From positions 1 through 44,256 of the forward strand of contig JAKPAM010000187.1 of assembly GCA_029779435.1 (NCBI GenBank): DNA of 44,256 nt, given 5' to 3'. Shown in pieces: positions 31,634 to 41,510 of the stretch. The notes beneath the pieces are model-generated. The model had not been told where the DNA came from and did not search any database. It worked only from the letters and a program-made list of their open reading frames with translations. Positions within the stretch are counted from its first letter, which is position 1; every line of letters begins with the position of its first letter. This DNA is from Pseudomonadota bacterium (GTDB taxonomy: Bacteria; Pseudomonadota; Gammaproteobacteria; Burkholderiales; Burkholderiaceae_E). Made by a program: the position numbers and the translations under genes.

Positions 31634-31754
31634 GATGCTGAGTATAGAGGCAATCCCGCACGGTTCCGGCCAAGGGGAGGCGCCGAACGATTGACGCGGC
31701 CGCCGCGCTCGGCCCTCTGGCGAAGCGTTCAGCGGCTCCCCGAAGCCTGTCGAA

Positions 31755-32849
<1,095 letters not shown>

Positions 32850-32861
32850 TCAGCGCCAGTC

Positions 32862-33353
32862 TCAGGCCCGCAACACTCGCTCGCCACGCGCGATGCCCGA
32901 CGCGCCGGTACGAACCGTCTCGAGGATCGCGCTGCGATCGAGCGCATCGATGAACGCGTCGAGCTTGGCGCCGACGCCGGTCACCTCGATCGTGTAGGTC
33001 CGCTCGGTAACGTCGATGATGCGGCCACGGAAGATGTCGGCCATGCGCTTGACCTCCTCGCGGTCCTTGCCGACGGCCCGCACCTTGATCAGCATCAGCT
33101 CGCGCTCGATGTACGGCGTCTCGATCAGGTCGACGACCTTGACGACCTCGATCAGCCGGTTCAAGTGCTTGGTGATCTGCTCGATCACATCCTCGGAGCC
33201 GCTGGTGACGATCGTCATCCGCGACATCGACGTGTCCTCGGTCGGCGCGACCGTCAGCGTCTCGATGTTGTAGCCCCGAGCCGAGAACAGGCCCACGACC
33301 CGCGACAGCGCGCCGGCTTCGTTCTCGAGCAGCACGGAAATGATGTGTCTCAT
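32862..33353 (-). CDS. ilvH: Acetolactate synthase small subunit
   Basis: A 163-residue regulatory subunit. The N-terminal ACT domain starts MRHIISVLLENEAGALSRVVGLFSARGYNIETL, the site for valine feedback in this family, followed by a second ACT-like domain. It raises activity of the catalytic subunit and makes it valine-sensitive. It lies 10 bp after the ilvI stop and is of normal length. Confidence 0.97.
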   Translation of the reverse strand: MRHIISVLLENEAGALSRVVGLFSARGYNIETLTVAPTEDTSMSRMTIVTSGSEDVIEQITKHLNRLIEVVKVVDLIETPYIERELMLIKVRAVGKDREEVKRMADIFRGRIIDVTERTYTIEVTGVGAKLDAFIDALDRSAILETVRTGASGIARGERVLRA

Positions 33354-33363
33354 CGCTGCCCCC

Positions 33364-35109
33364 TCACAGATCTTCGGAACCGAGCAACATCTCGGTCAGG
33401 CCCTTGCCCCCCTGCACCATCGGCCAGACGTTCTCGGTCTGGTCGGTGATGATGTCGAGGAACACCAGCCGGTCCTTGTACTTGCCGAACGCGTCGCGCA
33501 GCGCGGGCTCGACGTCGGACGCCGCCTCGATGCGCATGCCGACGTGGCCATAGGCCTCGGCCAGCTTGACGAAATCGGGCAGCGCGTCCATGTACGACTC
33601 GGAGTAGCGGCCGCTGTACTCGAGTTCCTGCCACTGCCGCACCATGCCGAGGTAGCGGTTGTTCAGGTTGACGACCTTGACCGGCAGGTTGTACTGCTTG
33701 CAGGTCGACAGCTCCTGGATGCACATCTGGATCGAGCCTTCGCCGGTCACGCACGCGACCTGCGCATCCGGATGCGCGAGCTTGACGCCCATCGCGTACG
33801 GCAACCCGACGCCCATCGTGCCCAGGCCGCCCGAGTTGATCCAGCGGCGCGGCTTGTCGAAGCGGTAGAACTGCGCGGCGACCATCGGGTGCTGGCCGAC
33901 GTCGGACGTGACGAACGCATCGCCGCCGGTGACTTCCCACAGCTTTTCGACGACGAACTGCGGCTTGATGATCCGGGACTCGCGGTCGTACTTCAGGCAG
34001 TCCCGCTTGCGCCACGTTTCGATCTGCGACCACCAGTTGGCCAGCGGCTTGCCGGCGCTGCCGCCGGCCTGCGCCTCGCGAACCAGCGCCATCAGGTCGC
34101 GCATCGCCTCGCGCACGTCACCGACGATCGGCACGTCGACCTTGACGCGCTTGGAGATCGACGACGGATCGATGTCGATGTGGATGATCTTGCGCGGGTT
34201 CTGCGCGAAGTGCTTCGGGTTGCCGATCACGCGGTCGTCGAAGCGCGCGCCGATGGCCAGCAGCACGTCGCAGTGCTGCATCGCCATGTTCGCCTCGTAC
34301 GTGCCGTGCATGCCGGGCATGCCGACGTACTTGGGATCGGACGCACGATAGCCGCCCAGTCCCATCAGCGTGTTGGTGCACGGGAAGCCGAGCAGGTCGA
34401 CCAGTTCGTTCAGCTCGGGGGCCGCGTTGGCCAGCACGACGCCGCCGCCGGTGTAGATCATCGGGCGCTCGGCGCCGAGCAGCAGTTGCACGGCTTTCTT
34501 GAGCTGGCCCAGGTGACCCTTGACGACCGGATTGTACGAGCGCATCTCGACGGTCTTCGGGTACTCGAAGCGGCACTTCTCCTTGCTGACGTCCTTCGGG
34601 ATGTCGACCAGCACGGGGCCGGGGCGCCCGGTTCGCGCGATGTGGAACGCGCGCTTGATGGTGACCGCGACGTCCTTGACGTTCTTGACCAGGAAGTTGT
34701 GCTTGACGCACGGCCGCGTGATGCCGACGGTGTCGCACTCCTGGAACGCGTCCTCGCCGATCGCGTGGGTCGGGACCTGTCCGCTGATGATGACCATCGG
34801 GATCGAGTCCATGTACGCGGTGGCGATGCCGGTCACCGCGTTGGTGACGCCCGGGCCGCTGGTGACCAGGCAGACACCGACCTTCTCGGTCGAACGCGAA
34901 TACGCATCGGCCGCGTGGACGGCGGCCTGTTCGTGGCGTACGAGGATGTGCTGGACCGGGGCATGCTGATCACCGCCTTTTTGCGGATCGCCCTGGCTGT
35001 AGAGTGCGTCGTAGATGTAGAGCACTGCGCCGCCGGGATAGCCGAAGATATGCTCGACTCCCTCTTCTTGCAGGCAGCGCACGAGGATTTCTGCGCCTGT
35101 CAGTTCCAT
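33364..35109 (-). CDS. ilvI: Acetolactate synthase large subunit
   Basis: A 581-residue ThDP-dependent enzyme condensing pyruvate with pyruvate or 2-oxobutyrate. Seen: ELTGAEILVRCLQEEG, FGYPGGAVLYIYDAL, the ThDP-activating Glu in RHEQAAVHAADAY, and the ThDP/Mg motif, which reads TGEGSIQM...NLNN where most families have GDGS; Glu in place of Asp occurs in related betaproteobacteria as far as I recall. The start at 35109 matches the conserved N-terminus but has a weak ribosome site. An in-frame ATG at 35316 has a better one (GAAGG, six bases) and would add 69 polar residues; such variable extensions exist in relatives, so it remains possible. Confidence 0.95.
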   Translation of the reverse strand: MELTGAEILVRCLQEEGVEHIFGYPGGAVLYIYDALYSQGDPQKGGDQHAPVQHILVRHEQAAVHAADAYSRSTEKVGVCLVTSGPGVTNAVTGIATAYMDSIPMVIISGQVPTHAIGEDAFQECDTVGITRPCVKHNFLVKNVKDVAVTIKRAFHIARTGRPGPVLVDIPKDVSKEKCRFEYPKTVEMRSYNPVVKGHLGQLKKAVQLLLGAERPMIYTGGGVVLANAAPELNELVDLLGFPCTNTLMGLGGYRASDPKYVGMPGMHGTYEANMAMQHCDVLLAIGARFDDRVIGNPKHFAQNPRKIIHIDIDPSSISKRVKVDVPIVGDVREAMRDLMALVREAQAGGSAGKPLANWWSQIETWRKRDCLKYDRESRIIKPQFVVEKLWEVTGGDAFVTSDVGQHPMVAAQFYRFDKPRRWINSGGLGTMGVGLPYAMGVKLAHPDAQVACVTGEGSIQMCIQELSTCKQYNLPVKVVNLNNRYLGMVRQWQELEYSGRYSESYMDALPDFVKLAEAYGHVGMRIEAASDVEPALRDAFGKYKDRLVFLDIITDQTENVWPMVQGGKGLTEMLLGSEDL

Positions 35110-35442
35110 GATGTCGTCCAGTTTCAAGATCCAGGGAGCCTGCCCGCCGGCGCCGACGCCATCGGATCGCGGATTGCTCCAACGGTCTCCGTAGGCGGCG
35201 GGCTCGCCCGAACCTGCGGATCCCTGCGATCCGATCGCCCCGACACAGGCCTCGGTACAGGACCTGTGAGATTGATCGGACGTCCGTGACGGCTCTTGTG
35301 GAGCCGCGCCGGACATTCGTTGCCTTCGATCGGCCAGCGGGATCGCCAGCGCGTCTGAGGCGGAAACGGCTGCCCGTTCTGCTGAACGGGTCCGTCTTAG
35401 GGTAAGCCCGGCACTATAAGTCACCGGGATGACACCGGTCAA
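35110..35442 (-). promoter_or_regulatory. ilvIHC promoter and 300-nt leader
   Basis: TTGACC (35437-35442), 18 bp, then TATAGT (35413-35418) form a good sigma-70 promoter on the minus strand. The transcript would have a leader of about 300 nt before the conserved ilvI start. It contains the perfect hairpins CCCGTTC-AGCA-GAACGGG and GGCTC-CACAA-GAGCC, but no peptide with runs of Ile, Leu or Val codons and no U-tract, so classical attenuation is not supported. Part may be translated if the ilvI start is at 35316. Confidence 0.65.
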
Positions 35443-35472
35443 ATCAGCGATCGAATCAGCGGTCAAATCAGC
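35437..35472. repeat. Three tandem 12-bp direct repeats at the ilv promoter
   Basis: Copies at 35437-35448, 35449-35460 and 35461-35472. On the minus strand the outer two read GCTGATTTGACC and the middle one GCTGATTCGATC (10 of 12). The copy nearest ilvI includes the -35 TTGACC; the farthest contains the stop codon of the upstream membrane-protein gene. The spacing of about one helical turn suits cooperative binding by a regulator on one face of the DNA. Confidence 0.85.
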
Positions 35473-36772
35473 CAACCGGCGGAACCGGCGCGGAATCGAT
35501 CCGCGTCACCATGACCTGGTCGATCCGGTAGCTGTCGACGTCGAGCACCTCGAACCGGTAACCGCCCCAGTCGACGGTATCGGTGCGGCGCGGCACCCGC
35601 CGCAGCATCACCATGAGGAAGCCGGCCAGCGTCTCGTACTCGTCGGCGAACGGCAGCTCGTCGAGCATCAGCGCGCGCTGGACGTCCTGGATCGCCGTCA
35701 TGCCGTCGATCAGCCACGACGAGTCGTCGCGGCGCACGATCTGCTCCTCGTCCGGACCGGCGACCAGGTCCCCCATCACGGTGCTCATCACGTCGTTGAG
35801 CGTGACCACGCCGACGACCAGGCTGTACTCGTTGACGATCACCGCGAAGTCGTCCTGCACCTGGCGGAACTGGTCGAGCACCTCCGCCAGCGACAGGCGA
35901 TCGGGGACGACGAGCACCTTGCGCAACAGCCCGTCCTGCGACAGGCCGATCGGCTGCCCGCTGAGCACGCGCTGCAGGATGTCCTTGGCATCGACGGTGC
36001 CGATCACGTGGTCGACGTCGTGGTCGCAGACCGGATACGTCGAGTACGCCTCGCTGGCGATGCGGGCGCGCACCAGCGTGTCGGGATCGTCGCGCAGGAA
36101 GAACGCGATGCGGTCGCGCGGCGTCATCGCGCTGGTGACCGGCCGATTCTCCAGTTCGACGATGTTGGTGATGACCTGCTGTTCGCGCACCGCCAGCACG
36201 CCGGCCTGGGCGCCCGCCTCGGCCAGTGCCAGGATGTCGTCGGGCGTGATCCGCTCGTCGCGACGGGCCGGCAGGCCGAAGATGCGGAACAGCAGGTCGT
36301 TGAGCTGGCTGAAGATCCATACCAGCGGCATGCACAGCTTGAGCAGCACGCCCATCGGGCCGACCAGCCGCAGCGCGAACCGCTCGGGCTCGTTCATGCC
36401 CAAGCGCTTGGGGAACAGGTCGGCGAACAGGATGAACGCGGACATCACGCAGACGAACGATGCGGCGAACGCGACGGTCTGCGCGGTGGCCGGCGGCAGC
36501 CACCAGCTCAGCGCGGCCTCGAAGGCCGGGCTGAGCGCCCCCTCGCCGACGATGCCGCCGAGGATGGCCAGCGCGTTGACGCCCACCTGGATCGTCGTGA
36601 AATAGGCGCTCGGCTGCTCGAGGATCTGCAGCACCTTCGCGGCCCGCGGATCGCCGTCGGCGGCAAGCTGCTGCAGGCGCAGCCGGCGGGACGCGGCGAG
36701 CGAGATCTCGGCCAGCGAAAAGAACGCACTGAAGCCGATCAACGCGGCGATCCACAACAGACTCTGACTCAT
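35468..36772 (-). CDS. HlyC/CorC (UPF0053, CNNM-type) membrane protein with CBS domains
   Basis: A 434-residue inner-membrane protein. The N-terminal DUF21 domain has about four helices (LLWIAALIGFSAFFSLAEIS, VGVNALAILGGIVGEG and LFADLFPKRLG). A CBS pair follows at about residues 205-330 (MTPRDRIAFFLRDD, VIGTVDAKDIL and VVGVVTLNDVM), then a CorC/HlyC domain near the C-terminus (YETLAGFLM...DWGGYRFEVLDVD). Relatives are proposed Mg(II)/Co(II) transporters or regulators; the older name haemolysin is not supported by function. The start at 36772 matches the family. It is divergent from the sigma factor operon, and its stop lies in the repeat at the ilv promoter. Confidence 0.92.
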   Translation of the reverse strand: MSQSLLWIAALIGFSAFFSLAEISLAASRRLRLQQLAADGDPRAAKVLQILEQPSAYFTTIQVGVNALAILGGIVGEGALSPAFEAALSWWLPPATAQTVAFAASFVCVMSAFILFADLFPKRLGMNEPERFALRLVGPMGVLLKLCMPLVWIFSQLNDLLFRIFGLPARRDERITPDDILALAEAGAQAGVLAVREQQVITNIVELENRPVTSAMTPRDRIAFFLRDDPDTLVRARIASEAYSTYPVCDHDVDHVIGTVDAKDILQRVLSGQPIGLSQDGLLRKVLVVPDRLSLAEVLDQFRQVQDDFAVIVNEYSLVVGVVTLNDVMSTVMGDLVAGPDEEQIVRRDDSSWLIDGMTAIQDVQRALMLDELPFADEYETLAGFLMVMLRRVPRRTDTVDWGGYRFEVLDVDSYRIDQVMVTRIDSAPVPPVG

Positions 36773-36998
36773 CCGGATTCTCTCGCGGCATCGAGGGCCG
36801 CGCGCAGCCCGCAGCTTAGAGCCTGTCGACCCGAAGCGCGAGCCCGGACCGAGGCACGACGCCGTTCCGGCGTCGCATCTCCGCGCACCAAAGTGGTCCG
36901 CCCGGTCTGCTAGCATTGGCTCATCGCCCGGGCCTGCGGCTTCGCGGCCTCCGTTCCGCGCCCTCATTCGACACGCTCGCAGGATCCTTCGCCCATCC

Positions 36999-37568
36999 AT
37001 GGCCACACGACAGGAGATCTCCGCCTTCCTGGCCTCGGTGGAACGGCGGGCGTTCAAGCAGGCGATGTTCGCGGTGCGCGACGAGGACACGGCGCTGGAC
37101 GTCGTGCAGGACGCGATGTTCAAGCTGGTCGAGAAATACGCGGACAAGCCGGCCGCCGAAATCGCGCCGCTGTTCCAGCGGATCCTGCAGAACGTCATCA
37201 CCGATCACTTCCGCCGCCGGAAGGTCCGCAACCTGTGGACGACACTGCTGTCGACGCTCCAGGGCGACGACGAGGACGGCGCCGATCGCGACGTGCTCGA
37301 AAGCCTCGAGCCGGCGGCGGGCTCCGGCCAGGCCGAGAGCGCCGCCGACGAGGTGCAGCGCCAGCAGACCCTGTCGATCATCGAGGCGGAGATCGCCCGG
37401 CTGCCCAAGCGTCAACGCGAGGCGTTCCTGCTACGTTACTGGGAGGATATGGACGTCGCCGAAACGGCGATCGCCATGGGGTGCTCCGAAGGAAGCGTCA
37501 AGACCCACTGTTCCCGGGCCACCCACGCGCTTGCCCGGGCCCTGAGCGACAAGGGAATCTCGTTATGA
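36999..37568 (+). CDS. ECF-like RNA polymerase sigma factor
   Basis: A 189-residue sigma-70 family protein with only regions 2 and 4. Region 2 (about 10-75) has DTALDVVQDAMFKLVEKY and LFQRILQNVITDHFRRRKV; region 4 (about 128-180) has LPKRQREAFLLRYWEDMDVAE and the recognition helix around CSEGSVKTHCSRA. The linker between them is long and acidic (DDEDGADRD). In Burkholderia the same gene is usually annotated as RNA polymerase sigma factor RpoE-like and is followed by the same three genes. Its stop overlaps the DUF3619 start by four bases. No classical zinc-binding or RseA-type anti-sigma gene is adjacent. Target promoters are unknown. Confidence 0.92.
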   Translation: MATRQEISAFLASVERRAFKQAMFAVRDEDTALDVVQDAMFKLVEKYADKPAAEIAPLFQRILQNVITDHFRRRKVRNLWTTLLSTLQGDDEDGADRDVLESLEPAAGSGQAESAADEVQRQQTLSIIEAEIARLPKRQREAFLLRYWEDMDVAETAIAMGCSEGSVKTHCSRATHALARALSDKGISL

Positions 37569-38020
37569 AAGAAACGCAGTTCGGCGCCCGCCTGTCGCGG
37601 TTGCTCGATACGTCGGCCGACCGCCTGCCCTCCCGGATCACGACCCGCCTCGCCATCGCGCGGGACGCGGCGCTGGCGCACGCGCCGCAGGCGGCGTTCG
37701 TTCCGTCGCCGGCCCGCCCGGCGCATGCCCTCACGGCTGCGCCGCACGGGGGCCGCACGCATCGCACCCGCGTCGGCGCCCTGGTGGGCGGCCCGTCCCC
37801 GCACGACGACGCGCCACACCCGGGATGGCGCTGGCTGGGGATTGCGCTGCCGCTGCTGGTCGTGCTGGCCGGCGGGGTCTCCATCAGCTACTTGGACGAC
37901 GCGATCAAGGCCGAGGAACTCGCCGACGTCGAGACCGCGGTGTTGACCGACGACCTGCCGCTCGAGACGCTGGCCGATCGCGGGTTCGGCGTCTTCCTGA
38001 CCACCGGCGCCCAACCATGA
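37565..38020 (+). CDS. DUF3619 family single-pass membrane protein
   Basis: A 151-residue protein: about 87 cytoplasmic residues beginning MKETQFGARLSRLLDTSADR, one membrane helix (about 88-110, WRWLGIALPLLVVLAGGVSI), and a 41-residue acidic tail outside the membrane (DDAIKAEELADVETAVLTDD). It is translationally coupled on both sides by ATGA overlaps. Position directly after a sigma factor and topology resemble an anti-sigma factor, but no known anti-sigma domain is visible; that role is inference only. Confidence 0.87.
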   Translation: MKETQFGARLSRLLDTSADRLPSRITTRLAIARDAALAHAPQAAFVPSPARPAHALTAAPHGGRTHRTRVGALVGGPSPHDDAPHPGWRWLGIALPLLVVLAGGVSISYLDDAIKAEELADVETAVLTDDLPLETLADRGFGVFLTTGAQP

Positions 38021-38610
38021 TGGCACTGCCACGCGTTCGGTCTCGCAGGATCGGCGCGCTGCTGGTCGCGTTGGCGACCGGCCTGGGCGCCGCCGTCGCG
38101 GCCCCTGGCGCGATGTCCGCCACGCAGGCCGACGACGCGCAAGGCGAGGCCCCTCGTCGACCGCGGGGGTCGTTGCTGGCGCAGGCCGGACCGATGTGGG
38201 CGACGCTGACCCCCGCGCAGAAGGACCTGCTCGCGCCATTCGAGGCACAATGGAATGCATGGAGCACCGTCGAGAAGCGCGCCTGGGTCGTCGTGGCCAA
38301 GCGCTATTCGACGCTGTCGCAGGCCAAGCAGGACGCGCTGCGCGAGCGCATTCGAGACTGGGCCGTCCTGACGCCCGAACAGCGCAGAATGGCTCGGCTG
38401 AACTATCGGATCGCGCGTACGCTGCCGAAGGAAGCGCGGGACGAGGAAGTGCGGCGCTACCAGGCGCTGCCGCCCGAGGAGCGCGACGCGCTGCAGACCA
38501 GCAGCACCAGCAACACCGCCGCGCGCCACGCGGGATCGCGCACCGGCCTGGCCAAGCAGGCGTCGCAGCCGATGCCGGGACTGGGCGTGCCGCGGACGAC
38601 CTCTCATTGA
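38017..38610 (+). CDS. DUF3106 family exported protein
   Basis: A 197-residue protein with an N-terminal signal peptide (Arg-rich start, hydrophobic core IGALLVALATGLGAAVAA). The mature part is all-helical with repeated Trp and LTPxQ elements: LTPAQKDLLAPFEAQWNAW, then RAWVVVAKRYSTLS and WAVLTPEQRRMARLNYRIA, and a QALPPEERDAL end. The LTPxQ elements recall Spy/CpxP-type periplasmic chaperones, but this likeness is short and not proof of kinship. The tail is Ser/Thr-rich. The ATG at 38017 (followed by a second ATG) overlaps the DUF3619 stop. Confidence 0.87.
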   Translation: MMALPRVRSRRIGALLVALATGLGAAVAAPGAMSATQADDAQGEAPRRPRGSLLAQAGPMWATLTPAQKDLLAPFEAQWNAWSTVEKRAWVVVAKRYSTLSQAKQDALRERIRDWAVLTPEQRRMARLNYRIARTLPKEARDEEVRRYQALPPEERDALQTSSTSNTAARHAGSRTGLAKQASQPMPGLGVPRTTSH

Positions 38611-38626
38611 CGACGATCGATCGAGC

Positions 38627-39136
38627 ATGACCGAGAACAAACCGAACGCCGATCCCTGGCGACGATTCATGAGCCTGACCTACGAAGGGGTGATCCTGTT
38701 CGGCGTGGTCTTCTTCTTCGGTTACGCGTTCTCGGCACTGACCCAGCTCAAGGGGGAGCCCGGCCCGCTGCTGTGGCTGTTCGATGCGTACCTGTACGGC
38801 GTGCTCGGCGCGTATTTCACTTATTTCTGGAGCAACGGGCGCCGCACGCTGCCGATGAAGACGATGTCGGTCGAGCTGCTGGGGCCGGCGGACGCACCGG
38901 TGACGCCGATGCGCGCCTGGTGCCGCTATACGGTCGCCATCGCCGGCCTGTGCTTGGCGCTAGCCGCGACCCGCTATGTCAGCGGATGGTTCTTTCCGCT
39001 GGTGATCGTGCCCTGGCTGACGACGCTGGTCGATCCGCGGCGACGCGCGCTGTACGACATCGTGTGCGGCACGCGGCTCGTCTATTCGCCGATCGCGCGA
39101 CGTCCCCGAGCCGCATCGCGCGTCGCCGGGGCCTGA
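38627..39136 (+). CDS. RDD family membrane protein
   Basis: A 169-residue inner-membrane protein with about four helices. The family name motif is altered: the first helix region reads RRFMSLTYEGVILFGVVFF in place of Arg-Asp-Asp. The segment GRRTLPMKTMSVELLG and the ending VDPRRRALYDIVCGTRLV are typical of RDD proteins. Function is unknown in general; some RDD proteins transport ions. It starts 17 bp after the DUF3106 stop, so it is the last gene of the sigma factor operon. Confidence 0.9.
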   Translation: MTENKPNADPWRRFMSLTYEGVILFGVVFFFGYAFSALTQLKGEPGPLLWLFDAYLYGVLGAYFTYFWSNGRRTLPMKTMSVELLGPADAPVTPMRAWCRYTVAIAGLCLALAATRYVSGWFFPLVIVPWLTTLVDPRRRALYDIVCGTRLVYSPIARRPRAASRVAGA

Positions 39137-39174
39137 ACGTCTCCATGAGGTCCGGGCGTCGACGGCGCCCCACG

Positions 39175-39190
39175 GGGCCCGACAGGGCCC
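39175..39190. terminator. Short inverted repeat between convergent genes
   Basis: GGGCCC-GACA-GGGCCC lies between the ends of the RDD gene and the decarboxylase gene. There is no U-tract on either strand; it may mark transcript ends but support is weak. Confidence 0.3.
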
Positions 39191-39206
39191 GCGCCTCGAC
39201 CCGCCG

Positions 39207-41465
39207 TCACGCCGACGGCTCGTCCTCTTTGCGCACGCAATCGACGTAGTAGCGGTCGCCGGCCGAGTGGGCCTCGACGACCAGCCCGTGGACGTCGGTG
39301 TAGAAGCCCGGAAACCGGCGGTTGAACGATCGCGCGAACTTCAGGTAGTCGACGATCGGGCGATTGAAGCGTTCGCCCGGAATGAGCAGCGGAATGCCCG
39401 GGGGGTAAGGCGTGACGAGCATCGCGGTGATCCGCCCTTCGAGCTCGTCGATCGGCACGCGGTCGACGCGGCGGTGCGCGAGCCGCTCATAAGCGTCCGA
39501 CGGCTTCATCGCCGGGATCATGTCCGACAGATACATCACCGTCGTCACCCGCGCGACATCGTTGCGCCGGTAGTCCTCGTGGATCTGCTGCGCCAGGTCG
39601 CGCAGGCCGACGCGCTCGTACTGCGGATGCGCCTGCACGAACTCGGGCATCACGCGCCACAACGGCTGGTTCGAGTCGTAGTCGGCCTTGAACTGCTGCA
39701 ACTCGGTCACCAGCGTGTTCCACCGGCCCTTGGTGATGCCGATCGTGAACATCACGAAGAACGAATACAGGCCGGTCTTCTCGACGATGACGCCGTGCTC
39801 GGACAGGTACTTGGTGACGAGTTGGGCCGGGATGCCCCATTCGGCGAACTTGCCGTCGATGTTCAGCCCCGGGGTAATGATCGTGGCCTTGATCGGGTCG
39901 AGCATGTTGAAGCCGTCGGCCAGCTCGCCGAAGCCGTGCCATGCGTCGTTCGAGCGCAGGAACCAGTCCCCGCGCGAACGCGTGCCCTGGCCGAAGGCGG
40001 TCGGCCCCCAGACCTCGAACCACCACGAATCGCCGTACTCGGCGTCGACCTTGCGCATCGCGCGGCGAAAGTCGATCGCCTCGCTGATCGACTCCTCGAC
40101 CAGCGCCGTGCCGCCCGGCGGCTCCATCATCGCCGCCGCCACGTCGCACGACGCGATGATCGCGTACTGCGGGCTCGTCGACGTGTGCATCAGGAACGCC
40201 TCGTTGAAGCTCGGGATGTCCAGCTTCACGGTCTCGGAGTTCTGCACGAGGATCTGCGACGCCTGCGACAGGCCCGCCAGCAGCTTGTGCGTCGACTGCG
40301 TGGAAAAGACCATCGACGACTTGCTGCGCGGACGGTTCGGACCGATCGCGTGCATCTCGTGATAGAACGGATGGAACGTGGCGTGCGGCAGCCAGGCTTC
40401 GTCGAAGTGCAGCACGTCGACATAGTCGCCGATCGTCTTCTTGATCGTCTCGACGTTGTAGACGACGCCGTCATAAGTGGATTGCGTGATCGTCATCACA
40501 CGTGGCCGCACGCGCTTGTCCTTGACCAGCGGATTGGCTTCGATCTTGCGCTGGATGCTAGCCGGATCGAATTCGTCGAGCGGAATCGGCCCGATGATGC
40601 CCAGGTGGTTGCGCGTCGGCTGCAGGAACACCGGCACCGTGCCGGTCATCATCAACGCGTGCAGGATCGACTTATGGCAGTTGCGGTCGACCAGCACGAC
40701 GTCGTCGTTGGCCACCGCGCTGTGCCAGACGATCTTGTTGGACGTCGACGTGCCGTTGGTGACGAAGAACAGGTGATCGGCGTTGAAGATCCGCGCGGCA
40801 TTGCGCTCGGAAGCGGCGACCGGCCCCGTGTGGTCGAGCAGTTGCCCCAGTTCGTCGACCGCGTTGCAGACGTCGGCGCGCAGCATGTTCTCGCCGAAGA
40901 ACTGGTGGAACATCTGTCCGACCGGCGACTTGAGGAACGCGACGCCGCCGGAGTGGCCGGGGCAGTGCCACGAGTACGACCCGTCGTTCGCATAGTTCAC
41001 CAGCGCCTTGAAGAACGGCGGCGACAGCGAACTCATGTAGTTGTTGGCTTCGCGGATGATGTAGCGGGCCACGAAGTCGGGCGTGTCCTCGAACATGTGG
41101 ATGAAGCCGTGCAGCTCGCGCAGCACCTCGTTCGGGATGTGCTGCGACGTGCGCGTCTCGCCGAACAGGAAGATCGGCACGTCGGCGTTGCGGCGCCGCG
41201 TCTCGCTGATGAACTTGCGCAGGTCCTTCAGCGCGACCGACTCGGGCCCTTCCTCGGTGATCTCCTCGTCGTCGATCGACACGATGAACGCCGACGCGCG
41301 CGCCGCCTGGTTGGCGATCATCGACGAGTCGTAATAAGTGAACCCGCCCACGACCTCGACGCCCTGATCCTCGATGGCCTTGGCCAACGCCCGGATGCCC
41401 AGGCCGCTGGCGGAATCCGACCGCCAGTCTTCGTCGATGATGATGATCGGGAAACGGAACTTCAT
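39207..41465 (-). CDS. Orn/Lys/Arg family PLP decarboxylase (AdiA-like)
   Basis: A 752-residue fold-type I PLP enzyme. Order: an N-terminal receiver-like wing domain (MKFRFPIIIIDEDWRSDSASG to about residue 130), the PLP domain with CPGHSGG, THASTSPQ-like HTSTSPQYAIIASCD, HFDEAWL holding the PLP-ring Asp, and the PLP lysine K394 in STHKLLAGLSQASQ, then the C-terminal domain. Length is closest to the 755-residue inducible arginine decarboxylase AdiA, but the substrate (Arg, Lys or Orn) cannot be fixed. Product would be agmatine, cadaverine or putrescine, linked to polyamines or acid tolerance. The start at 41465 matches the family; it is only about 45 bp beyond a terminator. Confidence 0.93.
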   Translation of the reverse strand: MKFRFPIIIIDEDWRSDSASGLGIRALAKAIEDQGVEVVGGFTYYDSSMIANQAARASAFIVSIDDEEITEEGPESVALKDLRKFISETRRRNADVPIFLFGETRTSQHIPNEVLRELHGFIHMFEDTPDFVARYIIREANNYMSSLSPPFFKALVNYANDGSYSWHCPGHSGGVAFLKSPVGQMFHQFFGENMLRADVCNAVDELGQLLDHTGPVAASERNAARIFNADHLFFVTNGTSTSNKIVWHSAVANDDVVLVDRNCHKSILHALMMTGTVPVFLQPTRNHLGIIGPIPLDEFDPASIQRKIEANPLVKDKRVRPRVMTITQSTYDGVVYNVETIKKTIGDYVDVLHFDEAWLPHATFHPFYHEMHAIGPNRPRSKSSMVFSTQSTHKLLAGLSQASQILVQNSETVKLDIPSFNEAFLMHTSTSPQYAIIASCDVAAAMMEPPGGTALVEESISEAIDFRRAMRKVDAEYGDSWWFEVWGPTAFGQGTRSRGDWFLRSNDAWHGFGELADGFNMLDPIKATIITPGLNIDGKFAEWGIPAQLVTKYLSEHGVIVEKTGLYSFFVMFTIGITKGRWNTLVTELQQFKADYDSNQPLWRVMPEFVQAHPQYERVGLRDLAQQIHEDYRRNDVARVTTVMYLSDMIPAMKPSDAYERLAHRRVDRVPIDELEGRITAMLVTPYPPGIPLLIPGERFNRPIVDYLKFARSFNRRFPGFYTDVHGLVVEAHSAGDRYYVDCVRKEDEPSA

Positions 41466-41510
41466 GGCGGATCCACCCCGGTGGCGCGTCGATAAAGGCG
41501 CAAGTAGAAC

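Noticed and set aside
39267..41495. 742-codon plus-strand open frame opposite the decarboxylase
   Set aside because: Antisense to a full-length conserved enzyme and of shadow-like composition.
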